DNA of 64,000 nucleotides from Cladochytrium replicatum (GCA_025526935.1 JAHLKD010000140.1:27711-91710); one strand, 5' to 3'. Numbered from the stretch's first letter, positions 35,201-47,868 are shown. Made by a program: numbers and translations. The notes: generated by a model from the letters alone, not told the origin.

Positions 35201-36433
35201 GATGTGGACGAGGAGTTGATAGAGGGCAGCTTTATGGACGGAGACGAAGACGGGGTAGATGTGGAGGAGGCGTTTGGTATGGGGATGGAGATGGATGCAT
35301 TTGACGGTGAATCGGAAGACGGTCAAATCATGAATTCTGACGATGAGGGCGAGGGCGACGAAGGGGAGGAAGATCTGGAGGGAAAGATTCTCAAGCAGGT
35401 TAAGCAGAAGGTTTTAGGTTTAACATCAGACGACTTAGAAGACATGGACGTCGAAGACAGCGATGGTGACGAGGACAGAGCAGATTTTGGCCAGTTTATG
35501 AACCAGCTTGGTGGAAAGGACTTTATGGACAAGCTGATGAAGAATATTCAGGACCAGCTGATTAGTAATGGTGGGCTGGTTCGGTCGTCAAACGATTTGG
35601 AAGACGAAGAACGGCAGCGTATTCTGAACGAGTATATGGCAAGTTACGCCTCGGGCGACGAGGAAGAGGAGGAAGACGATTTTGACGACGACGATGGCGA
35701 CGATGATGACGATGAGTCTGGCGGGCTGTTCCTGTTTAAAAAAGGACAAATATCAGGCGAGATCGATGACGCTGATGATGACGATGACGAAGAGGGTAGC
35801 GATTCTGATCCGGAAGAAGACTCCGAGGAGTCAGGCGATGCCACTGAGGAGGACGACGAAGAGGACGACGAAGAGGACGACGAAGAGGACGACGAAAAGG
35901 ACGATGACGATCGTAACTCTGACGGGCTAACACCCGCAGAGGAGGCGGAAATGCTCATGAGCGCAGTGGACGATCTGGATGACGACGACCTTGTCGAGTT
36001 TGGACGAATGATGGCACGTCGAGCTCGTGAGCAGTTGACGAAGCGAAAGAAGCGCGGCCTCGACGACAGCGATTCCGATCTCGAGGACGACGAAGACGGT
36101 GAGGATGGTGCGGAAATTGTTTCAGAGTTTAGAGATTTTGCGGCGATGCGAGCGGGGCAGAAGCAGCTCCAGGAAGAGGAAGAACAGAATGATGACGAAG
36201 AAGGAGAGGATGAAGAACCTGAGGGGGAGGACGAAATTGAGTTGGAGGAAGAAGCTGGAGCTGAGAGGGACGACGGTGAGCAGGTGGATCTGGATGAGTC
36301 AGATCGCAGGATGCGACGAGCGGTCAGGATATTGCATGCAATTTCGCGCAAGAGGAAGCATTTGCAAGCATGGAGGGAGTGGATGGCTGAAGATGGACGT
36401 GGGAAGTGGAATGTGAAGAGGGTCAAGAAGTGA
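32277..36433 (+). CDS. JmjC/cupin-8 protein with very large acidic insertions
   Basis: Five exons join in frame: 32277-32545, 32598-32645, 32704-34559, 34612-34752 and 34803-36433 (1314 aa). It begins with a basic, nuclear-signal-like tail (PRPSKKRAHS). The JmjC fold follows: ITPEAFFDKYIRTRTPCIL, then VPQQVNLWMG, iron-binding HxD in SGLHHDFADNLYV (about 33535) and RGRKRFTMFSP. The strand LKEGEMLYLPTGWFHEV, with the distal His, comes only at about 34530-34625, after an inserted stretch of about 300 residues of charged coiled coil and Asp/Glu runs. After RIHVAFNYWMHPP a 540-residue acidic region runs to the end and closes with a basic tip (KRVKK). JmjC enzymes are Fe(II)/2-oxoglutarate oxygenases acting on histones, ribosomal proteins or other substrates; the substrate is not readable here. 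Confidence 0.85.
35849..35896 (+). repeat. 12-bp coding repeat, EDDE units
   Basis: GAGGACGACGAA repeated about four times in frame, giving repeated Glu-Asp-Asp-Glu in the acidic tail of the JmjC protein. The last unit is slightly degenerate (AAGG). Confidence 0.75.
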
Positions 36434-37445
36434 CAAGCGGAATCGATTGTTGCGGTTTCTATCTGTTCTTCACTATCTGTTCTTTTTAATTGCAATAGAT
36501 ATATCTCCCGAAGGAGTTGTGCAATAAAGGACCTCTGCGGGATACATTGAAGGTGATTACTCCCTTATCAGAACTGCTCATCAATTTTGCAGTCAGATGG
36601 AACATCAGAAGCGAAGCTGACTAAACTTTGTGCATTATTGGGACTTCGAGTGATTCTGCCTCACTCATCACTGCCCAGATTTGCTGGTTCAAGACAATAA
36701 TAATTTACCTCTCGATTTTCTCCCTCCCAATGTGAGCACAATCCACGCTTCAAGAACTTGAAATTCTCTTGGAGCTTTGTTGCACTACGCCTCAATTCTT
36801 CTGAATTTCTATAAATTGGCGACTTCAAGCTCGGATGGTGCGCAGAACGTTTCTGACTTCCAAAGTTTCACATGAACAATAAGTGGTTCTTTGGTCCTCG
36901 AACATCCGACCTTGGAGTTGCTTTGCGTAACAGGAGCGATCTATTTCATGCTGGAAATAACCGAATTATTTACGTTAGATCAGCCTTCAGATCATCCTTT
37001 ACTTTTAAACCCCCTGTTTTTAATTTCCTTGTTCCACACGCTTATCTGGCTTGGCCTCACACACCGATGACTGTATATAACTGCTCGCATCTGCTAAAAT
37101 TCATTAGAAACCCAGGTCTGTTTCCAAATTTTGGCGGCCAACCAAGTGAAATAAGCTTAAGACTTTGCCTTCTTGACTCTTCAGCTCCCTCTGTGGATGC
37201 TGCATGAACTACCTTGGAAAGTGCGCTGTTGTGGGTGTTCCACCAGCGTCGATTACGGTTATCACATTTTGTCAGTTCTCGTGCCTGTGGCACAGGCACA
37301 AAATGCAAAATTTGGCGTTTTGCTTCTTGGCACAATTTTTTAAAACCGTGTATGTCTGGTTCAAAACCCAGCTGCGTGATCCCCGTCTTGGTTCACTTCA
37401 TTCGCCTTCTCAAACGTTCCGTTCGCACGCGCCAAAGCTTCACTC
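36434..37445. other. Intergenic region upstream of the P-type ATPase
   Basis: About 1 kb without a supported gene. It contains a perfect inverted repeat at 37281-37299. The open frames at 36872-37207 and 37204-37471 lack recognisable domains and end in ordinary stops. Confidence 0.5.
37281..37299. repeat. 9-bp inverted repeat with 1-nt centre
   Basis: GTGCCTGTG at 37281-37289 and CACAGGCAC at 37291-37299 are exact reverse complements. The element is about 150 bp upstream of the ATPase start; it may be a dimeric-regulator site or chance. Confidence 0.7.
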
Positions 37446-40400
37446 ATGGAGAAGAACGAAAAATCCGATAAGGTGGGACTTCACAACGCCAGATTGTCGT
37501 ACATATTCTGATCTCGCTACTTCGGTCGATCGTCAGTCGGATCTCACGAAGGAGTTGCTCAGCAACCACCGGCCGGATTCTGGTTCTGCTGGTCCGTCAA
37601 CCTCGAGCCAAACTGATCCCAAAGTACACGGGATCCCCATCCGCTACCGGACACTCTCGTTCTTATTCGACGAAGAGATCACGCGTCGCAAGAAGAATCT
37701 GCGCAAGAACGGTATCGCTGAAGCCGCGGAAGACGTTGAAGTCGTCCGCAATGTTAAGGATCACTTGTTGCGCAAGGATGATGTTTATGTCAAGTACTCC
37801 TCGGTATGTTTGTTAAGGTCAAAAGCCCTGGATGGAATCTGATAAGGTGATTCACCTTAGCACCCAACGATCGGACTGGAAGCGCCCGCTGTGACTAGGC
37901 GACTAGCAGAAGGGAAAAATTTGCTCACGCCAGCCCCATCTAAGGCCCGTACAATTGGACAATCACTGAAAGTATATGGGCGTAAATCTCATATCTTTCT
38001 CCTTCCTTTTGTCAATGCACCTCCTAAAACTTCTCATCCTGGATCCGAACCATCTAGTTTGTGCAAAAGACGGTGGGCTACGTTTTCGGCGGATTCAACT
38101 TCCTGATGTGGGTCGGTGAGTATCTGTTCTCCAAATGATATCGAGCTGCTTGCATACCGACATGTCATCTGTAATCAGCCCTCATCGTTACGATTCTGTC
38201 GTACCAACCTCTTGGCGGTTCCAACCCTCAAGTGTTCAACCTCGGTGTTGCTGCATTGATCTTCTTCATCATCGTCGCCTCCAGCGTGTTTTATGCGTAT
38301 GTAGACTACTCGTCGGCTCAGGTCATGCGTTCATTGCAGAAACTTGTTGCAACCGACGCAACAGTCATTCGTGACAGTGTGCGGGTTACCATCCCTTCGT
38401 CTGAAGTGGTTCCTGGCGACCTTGTTTCTCTGTCTTTGGGCCAGCGAGTACCAGCAGATATCCGAATTGTCGAGTGCTCTGCCGATTGCAAGTTCGACCG
38501 GTCGCTGCTGACTGGTGAAGCCGATCCCGTCCTTGGAAGCGTGGAGCCCACAGACGAAAACCCTCTTGAGACCAAGAATCTGGCGTTCGCTTCTACATTC
38601 GTCGTACAGGGCACCGCTGTCGGTGTGGTTTTTGCTACCGGTGACAATTCTATGATCGGGCAGATTGTGAAGATGACGTCTGGCCAGAAACAAAGAATGG
38701 TGTGTAATCTCGATATTGCTGTTCTGCCTTCCCTGAATCTCCTCTTCTCCACAGACCTCTCTCCAGAAAGAGATCTTCATTTTCACTTTGATAGTCACTA
38801 TCGTTGCTATCATTGCCTTCACCATCACCATGATTTTCTATGCAACCTACATTCGGAACCAGTATCCCGACTACCTAACGATCTCCGGTGCTATTATTAA
38901 TGCCATTGGATGTCTCACTGCCATGGTTCCCCAAGGTCTTCCAGTAGCTCTTGCCCTCACGCTCACGATCGTCGCAAAGCGTTTAGCCAAACGTCATGTG
39001 CTAGTTAAGAATCTCGCTTCTGTTGAAACGTAACATCGTGGTCTTGTTTTGCCTGACGCTACTTATTTAATCAAATTCTTGTAGTCTCGGCTGTATGTCT
39101 GTACTCTGCTCTGACAAGACCGGCACTCTCACAATCGGCCGCATGTTCGTGCAGCGTGTCGGATTTTTCGATGCTGATATCGACGTGAATGCTCCTAATT
39201 TCACACCTATTGGAGCTCGTCTCACAGAATCCACACCATTAGTCCAGATTGGTCACTTGTGCAACGGTGCTCGCTTTGAGCTCGCCTCGGAGGCAGTACC
39301 TCTGGCGGACCGTGTGATTAAGGGAGACCCAACGGACACGGCTGTTCTCAGATTCGCCGAATCTCTTCTTCCTGGCGAACAGATCCAGAGCGAGTACACC
39401 ATGGTCACGCAGACTCCATTCAACTCCAAAAACAAGTACATGGTCACCATTGTACAGAAGACCAACCAACCCGACCAGAATCTCGAGCTTCTTATCAAAG
39501 GTTTGGTGAAACAGTTGTGCTTCAGCAGCCCGCTCATTTTCCGATGATATTGTTGCAGGTGCCCCCGATATCCTCCTGCGAAAATGCGATTCTGTGATCG
39601 ACTCCACTGGAGCCACGCAGCCGATCAACAACGACATACGCGACCGTCTTTCCGTGCTGCAGGAAGAATGGTCTGCCAACGGTCTCCGTGTGATCGTACT
39701 CTGCAAACGCACGCTTGGCATATCTAAGATGCCAACCGAGTTCAATTCGAAGTACCCCAGCCTCGAAGACGTTCTGACAGCAGAGATCCGAGATCTCACC
39801 TGTGTCGCCTTGCTCGCCATTCGTGATCCACCCCGTCCAGATGTTCCTGCTGCGGTCTCCGTGATTCGAAAAGGTAAGATCAGAGAGCTGTCTATGATCT
39901 CTGTTTTGAATCTGACGCATGATTCCAGCTGGAGTTCGAGTGTTTATGGTTACCGGCGACTACATTACAACCGCGGCAGCGATCGCTCGGCAGGTTGGGA
40001 TTGTGACGACTAACTGTGATTCGATCATCGACGTGAAACGCCACGTTGAGGACCTGCAAAACGGCACTGGAGTAGCTGCACACCTGAAAGGAGCAACACC
40101 TGCTGCGATCAAGCCGAGCATTGATGACGATGCCGATATTCGGGGTGTCGCTATAAGCGGTGCGGATTTGATGTCGTTCGAAAAGGAGCACTGGGACGTC
40201 GTGTTCGGGTTGTACCAGGAAGTCGTCTTCGCTCGCACTACTCCTGAGCAGAAACTTCGAATTGTGCTGGAAGCGAAGGCGCGCGGTGACAGCACGGTCG
40301 CTGTGACTGGTGACGGTGTAAACGATGCTGCGGCTCTCAAGGCTTCGGATATTGGTGTGGCGATGGGGGCTGGAAGCGACGTTGCAAAGGAAGCCGCGGC

Positions 40401-41419
40401 GATCGTCCTTTTGAATAACGACTTTGCATCCATTTCCATTGCCATCGAGAATGGAAGGCTGATATTCGATAACTTGAAGAAGGTTCTGGTTTACCTGATG
40501 ACGGCTGGGACGTAAGCATGAGTGCATTGATAAGAAGGGAGTACTCTGAACACATTTTTCGCTTTTGGCAGTTACACCGAGTTCATGGCGGTTTTCTCCA
40601 ACGCGTACCTGGGAATGCCACTTCCGCTCAACTCCTACCTCCAGGTCTTTTTCAGTATCTTCAACGATGTTGTCATGTCAATCTCCCTTATGGTTGAGCT
40701 CCCTGAGTCCAACTTGATGCAACGTAAACCACGGAATGCTCGCACGGACCGACTCACAGACTGGCGTTACTTTGTGCAGGTCTACCTGGTATGTATCTCT
40801 CATAAAAGTTCAAAGTATTTCAATCCCTAAACAGCAATGGCTTCAGTTTGTTGGGTTGATCATGTGGTTTTCTGCTATGGGAATGTGGTTCCTCTTCTTT
40901 TCCCAGAACGGAATCGGTTTCTACTCTCTGTTGCTTTCTTTCAATAAGTGGGGAACTTCTGGCGACTCTCTCCGTTTTGTCCTCTCAATGTCTCCTGGAG
41001 CCGTTCCTGCCGATGGCGTCGCGTTCACCTCTGCTGAGATCGCTGCACTTCCGGGACAAATTGATCTTGCCAACCTGGTCAACACCGGCAACGGCGTGTA
41101 CTACCTTACCATGGTGTTGATGCAATGGGGTGGTCTTCTGGCGACACGGAACCGTCGAGCCTCGATCCTCGAATCGAACCCTCTCTGGGGTCCCCGACGT
41201 AACCTGCTAGTTCCTGTTGTTATGCTGACTTCGCTGGGCTTTGCTTGCTTTAACCTGTTCACTCCGCCCATTCAGCAACTTTTCCTTGTCATGTCTCCCC
41301 CTTATATGTTCTTCTTGATCCCTCTTGCGATCGCGGCTTTCATTCTTGGCGTTGATGAAATCAGGAAGGCTGTTGTGCGCGCATATCCAAAGTCGTGGGT
41401 TGCCGCCGCTGCTTGGTAG
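37446..41419 (+). CDS. P-type cation ATPase, type IIC-like (Na+/K+ or ACU type)
   Basis: Multi-exon ion pump. Exon 1 (37446-37472, MEKNEKSDK) splices over a 64-nt intron to SDLTKELLS at 37537; exon 3 starts at 37861 and FVQKTVGYVFGGFNFLMWVG at 38060. Landmarks in order: actuator LTGEADP (about 38510), M4 segment TAMVPQGLPVALALTLT (about 38920), phosphorylation loop CSDKTGTLT (about 39112, Asp phosphorylated in the cycle), nucleotide domain KGAPDILLRKC (spliced near 39500-39560), and hinge TGDGVNDAAALKASDIGVAMG (about 40308). Six C-terminal membrane helices end at YPKSWVAAAAW. Sequence context (KRHVLVKNLASVETLG) is closest to Na,K-ATPase-like type IIC pumps. M4 has MVPQGLP where animal Na,K-ATPases have NVPEGLL, so ion selectivity is uncertain. 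Confidence 0.92.
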
Positions 41420-41924
41420 TGCCCACAAGTGCTTCCTTGCATCTTCCTTAACAAAGTACCTCACTACATTTTGCCGTTTCTTTTTTAAAAAATAATGCGT
41501 GTGATTTGTGTTCTCCAAGTCACCTTTAACAATGAGCGAATGAAATGCAACTGATCGAGGATAGATCAAAGGCGGAACGCCAAGGACGGAGATCGCCAGG
41601 TACTTAACTCTTGACATCACTATCACTGGCGCGGTCATGTACAGAATGCGACCAGCAGTGAGGATTTTACAGCTATTTCGCGCAAGACGAAGAGTGGATG
41701 GCCAAAGATGACCTTCGAAGTGACCAGCACGAGCATGGACCGTGAGAACTGAGAACGGAATGTAATGTCCCGCCTAAACAAGTTCGTGTTCAATCGTTTT
41801 TTCGCCACAACCACAACGTACAAACAAATTCCTTTTTAGATACGAGGCGGGACATACTGAAACATAGCAAATAACTGACAGTTGAAAGAAAACCGCGGAT
41901 TTCAAACCAGCAGCGGCTTCAATT

Positions 41925-42737
41925 TCAGATTCGAATGGTCACGGCATCAACGGAGACCACATCGACCGTAAATGGTCCCTTCTGGGTATCGAATCCGCTC
42001 TGGCACAGCAAACTGACGGTGTAGATGGAGTTGGTGTCGACTTCTTTCGGAACATCAGAGCTGGCGTTCACAGGTCGTCCGCGGTAGTAAGGCAGGAACT
42101 GATCCCACTTGATCACAAATTCCTGTTGTTCGGCATTCGCGGTGAACTTGTACTTGTACTCCACAATGCTCTGCGAGATGTTTGCAGGGAAGGTGGTCTT
42201 CAAGTTGATGGAGTACTCCTTCCCGTCGCCCCCTGCCGTGGTGATAGCCAGGCCGGAGTACGAGTATAGAGCCAAAGTATCAAAGTAAGGTGTGTTTGTC
42301 ACCTGCTGAGAAGCGAAGCCGGCACCACCGAGGGTAGTGGTGTCGATGTTTCCATTGAATCTGAGGAAGTTGTCAGCGGTGATATTGACGAACGATTGGG
42401 AAATCCCTCCTCGAACTCTGCAGAACGTTTTTGTGAGACAAATTGATGTTTGAGAATCGCTATTTTAGAACCCGTCGTTTACGGCTATCCATTCCTCCTG
42501 ATGCCAGTTGTTCGGTCCAAAAACTTGAATACGGGATAGGGGATCGCTTGGTTCATCCCCACCCTGAAGTTGCGGAGTTGGTGCAGCGAATGATTGATTG
42601 CCTATGAGAGCCTGTTGACGGATATTAGTTAGTTTTGAATTCCTGCCGACGCACAAATGAAGAGGTCAACGAACCACGGCAAGAATGCTTGTTAGGGCAA
42701 CTTGAATGGGAAGATAGATGTGGGGACGGCTGAGCAT
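41925..42737 (-). CDS. Secreted CIA30-domain protein
   Basis: The ATG at 42737 begins MLSRPHIYLPIQVALTSILA, a signal-peptide-like start. Later exons carry IQVFGPNNWHQEEWIAVNDG, VRGGISQSF, FNGNIDTTTLGGAGFASQ, then the beta-sandwich LALYSYSGLAITTAGGDGKE ... FVIKWDQFLPYYRGRPV ... GPFTVDVVSVDAV, ending at 41925. The combination (D-GVRGG-S, F-G-[LI]-GGAGFAS, Y-x-G-L, W-x-x-F-x-P-x-x-R-G) is that of the complex I intermediate-associated protein 30 domain. Here it sits behind a likely signal peptide, so an extracellular carbohydrate-binding-like role is more likely than mitochondrial assembly. Four or five exons. Confidence 0.8.
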
Positions 42738-43449
42738 ACTTGAAAAGTTTTGTTGACGGATAAGCAGTCGATAGCTACAATTTATGGAGCAGAGCGGATA
42801 ATCTCCCCCAGAATGGATCTGCGGAGACATAACATTTCGACATCACCTCCAGGCGGTGCGGTGCGGTGCGTGGAGCGGACATCATATTGTTCCGTCGTTC
42901 CACAAACCAGTTGAGAGTCCCCTGACCAAGTGGAACTCACCTTCAACTTCACGTCCAGTATTTATTCAACTGGATCACAAATCCCCCAAATCCGAGTCGC
43001 AAGCCGCTCGCATTAGCTTTTCCGAGCTATTCATCATCATTTTAACCTTCTTCACGGTCGGCCTCATGCTCCATACAACCTCCAATTTGCACCGTCTACT
43101 TAAATATATGATTGTTTATGTCTGAGATACCCGCTGATGGAAGCTGATCAGAAAGGGATTGTTCCGGGGGATCAACGACGCATTCACTGCAAATAGTGGT
43201 GGGATTGTTTGCTATGTGAGGACGGAAAAATTTCATTTGGCCGACTGAATTTCTAGTTTTGTAGATCGTCTCTAGATGTTCAAGCTCGCAGATGCGGATG
43301 GAGAGGAAGAGGATGACGAGGAGATGAAGAGGACAGGAGATTGCGACGAAGCGGATTCAGGGAGTGAAGAAGTGCAGAATGAAGAGAGTATCTATTTCAT
43401 CAACTCTGGTCTATGTTATTTCTGTTGGTGAGAAAGCAACCCTCACACT
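42738..43449. other. Intergenic region
   Basis: No supported gene. A short Asp/Glu-rich open stretch at about 43276-43430 resembles nothing I recognise. Confidence 0.45.
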
Positions 43450-45638
43450 TTAGAATCCGATGGTAGGGAATGCGCTCGAGAATTCAACAACTTCCTTCCT
43501 GAGCTTCCCAAGCTGCTCGCTAAAACCAACGGTCTTCGCGTCGTCACCAACCAATTCCTTAAAGTCCTTCATCTTCTTGGCTGCAAAACAAAAATGTGTG
43601 GGAATGAAAGCAAAACCAAATTGAACATGTTTTCGGATACCTCCGGTCGACTTTTGAATGTCGATAGTGAGCTGAATACCACGTCCGATGAACTCTGAGA
43701 TCTGGACAAAGTCCGCTTCTTTAAGACCACGTGTTGTCATAGCAGGCGAGCCTGTGCCAAGGGACGGACTTAAATCAGAAGTCCTTCTTACCAATGGTCC
43801 ATGATAACTTACCCATACGTAGTCCACCAGGGATCATGGCAGACTTATCTCCTGGAACTGTGTTCTTGTTCGTAGCGATGTTGGCAAGCTCAAGAACACG
43901 CTCCACACGTGCACCATCAATGCCCTGCTCCATTCATCAGCCCATTATAATCAAACTCAAACTCGGACTGGGCATACCTTGTTCCTCAAGTCGAGCAAGA
44001 GCAAATGCGTGTCCGTGCCTCCAGAAACCATCCCGTAGCCCAACTTTTTGAACGTCTCCTCCATGGCCTTCGCGTTCTTCAGGACCTGGGTCTGGTACGC
44101 GGCGAACGTGGGCGACTTTGCTTGGTGGAGCGCGACGGAGAGGGCGGTGATGGTGTGATTGTGGGGGCCGCCTTGGTGTCCAGGGAACACTGAGAAGTTG
44201 ATCGGGTTCTCAAGGTCGTATTCGATCGCTATCAAGTACTGATCAGAATAAAATTAGGTCGTATGTTGGTGACGACGTACGCTTCCCCTTCTTGTCGTGG
44301 CTACGGACACCCTTGCGGAAGAAGATCATCGCACCACGAGGACCACGGAGGGACTTGTGGGTCGTGGTCGTGACAATGTCGGCGTATTCGAAGGGAGACG
44401 GGAGAACTTTTGCGGCGATGAGTCCTTTTCAGACACAGTTAGTATGATCGGTTCAAATTTTGTTCTGACATTCTAACATACCACTGATGTGTGCAATGTC
44501 TGCCAACAAGTATGCACCGACAGTGTCCGCAATCTAATTAAAAAAAGATAGTTAAAAGGGGAGTGTGTTTTGAAATTCGGTCCAGTAAAACCTGCTTCAT
44601 CTTTGCGTAATCCCAGTTCCTCGGGTATGCACTTGCACCAGCGACGATCAACTTTGGTCGGTAAGCCGTCGCAAGAGTCTGCAACTTTTCGAAATCCACG
44701 ATCCCTGTCTCCTCGTTCACACGGTAAGGCATCGTCTCAAAGTAGGTCGACACTGCAGAGATCTTCTTTGTGTCAGTCTGGTATCCGTGCGACAAGCTAT
44801 AGGTGGAAACTATTCAATATTTTTCTTAATAGACTCGAAATATTACCTACTGGCCACCGTGGGGAAGATCAAGACCCATCAAACGTTCGTGGGGTTTCAG
44901 GAGAGCATTGTAGACGTAGAGGTTCGCCGGCGCACCAGAAAGAGCCTGCACGTTCACGCCCCACTTCTGAGGATCAAGACCGTACAGCTCAAGCGCGCGC
45001 TTTTGGCACAGAGTCTCGGACTGGTCGATAAACTCGTTCCCACCATAGTACCTGATTCACAGAACTCAGCAAAATCCTACAAATGATCTTTGATTAAATC
45101 AGATACCTTGCGCCGGGGTAGCCCTCGGAGTACTTGTTCTGCATCACCGAACCCAGGGCGTCCATGACTGCGCGAGAAGTGAAGTTCTGGGGTATGACGT
45201 CAAACAAAATTCAGCCATGTACAAAGGATAGCTGTTGTGGAAGTACCTCAGAGGGAATCAGGACGATGCTCTCTTTCTGGCGGATCTTCTCTGACTCGAT
45301 GATCTTGTCGACTTCTGAGTCAACATCCTTCAACGACTTGTTCATATCCTATTGTTTCAAGTGACAGATACAGCGTCATGAATGCGGAATAGAGACCAAA
45401 GCTTTGAGCTTTAGAGAGAGTACCTTTGGGTCCTCGACAGCAGCAGTTGCAATGAGGCGAGCCGCCACAAGCTGACAAAAGAAGATCCATGATGATTAAG
45501 TACCATGCCCAAGAGTTCTTAGATCTGTTCCACTATCTTCACCTTTGCAGTGGTTCTTCCAGCAGCATTTGCGCTTCCCGTCCTTGCAGCGATCAGCACG
45601 CGATTCGACAACTTACACGAAGTTCCCAGAGAGTTCAT
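43450..45638 (-). CDS. Serine hydroxymethyltransferase, probably mitochondrial
   Basis: PLP enzyme converting serine and tetrahydrofolate to glycine and methylene-THF. The ATG at 45638 opens [20 protein letters not shown], rich in Arg/Ser and lacking acids, as in a mitochondrial presequence. Landmarks by exon: [15 protein letters not shown] (about 45340), [12 protein letters not shown] (about 45050), [14 protein letters not shown] (about 44930), [11 protein letters not shown] (about 44870), [19 protein letters not shown] (about 44640), the PLP-lysine loop [19 protein letters not shown] (about 44360), [19 protein letters not shown] (about 44180), and [15 protein letters not shown] (about 43750). 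The active-site Lys is in THKS. About a dozen short exons, all with usable GT-AG sites. The gene is divergent from the elongase with about 400 bp between starts. Confidence 0.93.
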
Positions 45639-46040
45639 TTTGGCAAGCTGGCCAGTAAGCCACAGTACATTTTTACAGAAACTGAAAATGAAATTGAACG
45701 TCGTCAAATGAGGGGGAAGGTGCTGGACATGCCGGAGGACGAGCAATGCGCATCCCCTGGCGAATCATGCACGCCGTAATTCGAGTGCATCATTCACGTC
45801 CAATTCGACTTTAAGAAGGACAACACCTTTTCCACCTATGTCCTCAATTCTATCGTAAAGTTTTAATATTTATTTTTTCGGCACTGATTCTAGATATATT
45901 TTCGTCGTTGCATGCCTTTGCTTATTTGATTGGCAAGCAGTCAACTCCGCTCCAATAGTTGTCCCATCCCTCCCATAGCGGTGATCATCATCATTCGGTG
46001 TGGGCACCAACCCCACACACCATATTCACAGCACATCCGT

Positions 46041-47202
46041 ATGTCCTTCTACGCAAACAATCTCGTGGATTCCGCTCTCGCGTCAGCGGGTCTCCCTTCT
46101 CCAAATGCCTTCACATTCGAATCAGCCCCGCTCTCAACAGTCACAGAAGCAGCCCTGGGCGTCGTCATCTACATGGCCGTCCTCGCCCTCGGCACCTGGA
46201 TCATGTGGGTCCTCGACGCAAAACCCTTGCAGCTGAAACCGCTGTTCTTTGTGCACAATACGCTGCTGTCGCTTGGATCCGGGTTCTTGCTGCTGGCGTT
46301 CGTGGAGATCTTGTGGACGAGGGCTGGGAAAGGGTTCGTCTGGAACGTGTGTGCCAAGGAGGTTAGATGAGGGATAAATTACAGGACAAGTGCGGGGGTG
46401 CTGATTTCGCTGGGACATGTATATAGGCGTATACATCCAGGCTAGAGTTCTTGTACTACATCAACTATCTGTTCAAGTAAGTACTGAGAATCTTGAGCGG
46501 AAGTGTCGCTTACGTTCTCATATATTTCAAGATACTATGAGCTTCTGGATACAGTGTTCCTCGTATTGAAGAGGAAGCAGCTGGAGTTTCTGCATGTATA
46601 CCACCATGCCTTGACGATGGTTCTGTGCTTCGTAGAGCTTCGCGGAAAAGCGCCTGTCCAGTGGGTTGTGATCGTTCTCAACCTCGCAGTTCACTGTAGG
46701 TCCAAGTTTTGCACCCTTCAATACTGATGTGTTAACTTATCTGTTACAGTTATTATGTACTACGTGAGTGTTCTCTCCTGATCTATCCAATTTACCTCCC
46801 ACTCACCTTCGAACGTCACGTTTTTCCCCCAAAGTACTATGCCCGCAGCGTGGTAGTCTCCAGACCTCCGTGGTGGAAGAAGCATCTCACTAGGTAAATA
46901 CTACCCAATCCAAAGTCGTTTCACTCTCTAACTTTATTTCTCTTAGTATGCAGATCATGCAATTCGTGATCGATCTCGTCGTGATCTACGTTGTCTCGTA
47001 CAGCTACTATCTCCACACATACCACCCAACCACCCTCGCACACACCCTGCCGAACTTGGGACCCTGCACGGGAACCGACGAGGCTGCGCTTGTCGGCGTG
47101 TTTATCCTCACGAGCTACCTGGGTCTGTTCATCCAGTTCTTCATCAAGACGTATTCTGCAAAGAGGACGTCGAAGGAGAAGGGGAAGAAGAAGGCCGAGT
47201 GA
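46041..47202 (+). CDS. ELO-family very-long-chain fatty acid elongase
   Basis: Condensing enzyme (3-ketoacyl-CoA synthase) of ER fatty-acid elongation. Exons include 46041-46361, 46427-46476, one starting at 46531 (ends about 46693), a 14-nt exon 46750-46763, then two more. Motifs: NYLFKYYELLDTVFLVLKRK, the histidine box FLHVYHH (about 46590), and LNLAVHFIMYYYY, whose FIMYY is encoded across the micro-exon. Five to seven membrane helices are visible (ALGVVIYMAVLALGTWIMW, LLSLGSGFLLLAFVEIL, IDLVVIYVVSYSYYL, GVFILTSYLGLFIQFF). The C-terminal KKKAE is a dilysine-type ER-retrieval signal. Substrate length class is not clear. Confidence 0.92.
46750..46763 (+). other. 14-nt micro-exon of the elongase gene
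   Basis: TTATTATGTACTAC between a TTACAG acceptor and a GTGAGT donor. With the single T left from the preceding exon it encodes FIMYY, completing the conserved H-F-I-M-Y-Y elongase motif. Confidence 0.85.
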
Positions 47203-47868
47203 TGATATGATTCCTGAGGTTTCGTGGTTTAGATTTGGAGGATCGCCGGGATGGTGACGGTGGGCTAAACCTGTTTGGTTTTGATGCCATGTTGCGCGAT
47301 GGTCTGTTCTTTGCGGTGTAGTCTCTTTTGAATGATTTGGCTTATTCGAACGAGAGACACTCTTTTTGAGTCTTGCAAAATAAGACAAATTTCTTTTGAC
47401 TATTGTTTCCACCATGAAATTTTGAGTGGGCTCCTCCTATTCCTTGTTAACCTTAATTGCCCTTTGCCTTTCCGTGACCCTGATGTGTCGATTAAGGGAT
47501 CAAACTCAGGGACCTTCATCATCCTATCGAATGGTTTCACGATCAAGCGCATGTAACTTACTTCACTGAAGAACTGTATTGATCTGATTTCACATTTTAT
47601 AGAGGAAAGTTGGATAACGAAAGAACGAATGACTAGTCGTAAGCAGAAAGAAAGAGGAACAAGTAGCTGAAACTTTTTTTAAAATGTTCGCCCCATCCTA
47701 GAAAATCAACCAGGATAGAGAATTTGTTAAACATGAAAGGGGAGTTTTCAGAGGATGATCGTGGACCTGCTTCATTCCTTATATCATCTAGCTTTGTTCT
47801 TATATTTTTTCTTATTTTAGAAACCCCATCAATGCCACTGCTTCATCCAGAAGTACTCGTATTTATCA
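47203..47868. other. Convergent intergenic region
   Basis: About 670 bp between the 3' ends of the elongase and CFAP410-like genes, AT-rich in its right half. No supported gene; 3' UTRs expected. Confidence 0.5.

Noticed and set aside
33040-36495. Long minus-strand Ser-rich open frames opposite the JmjC gene
   Set aside because: They are the mirror image of Asp/Glu codons (GAT/GAC/GAA) on the plus strand and have no start context or domains.
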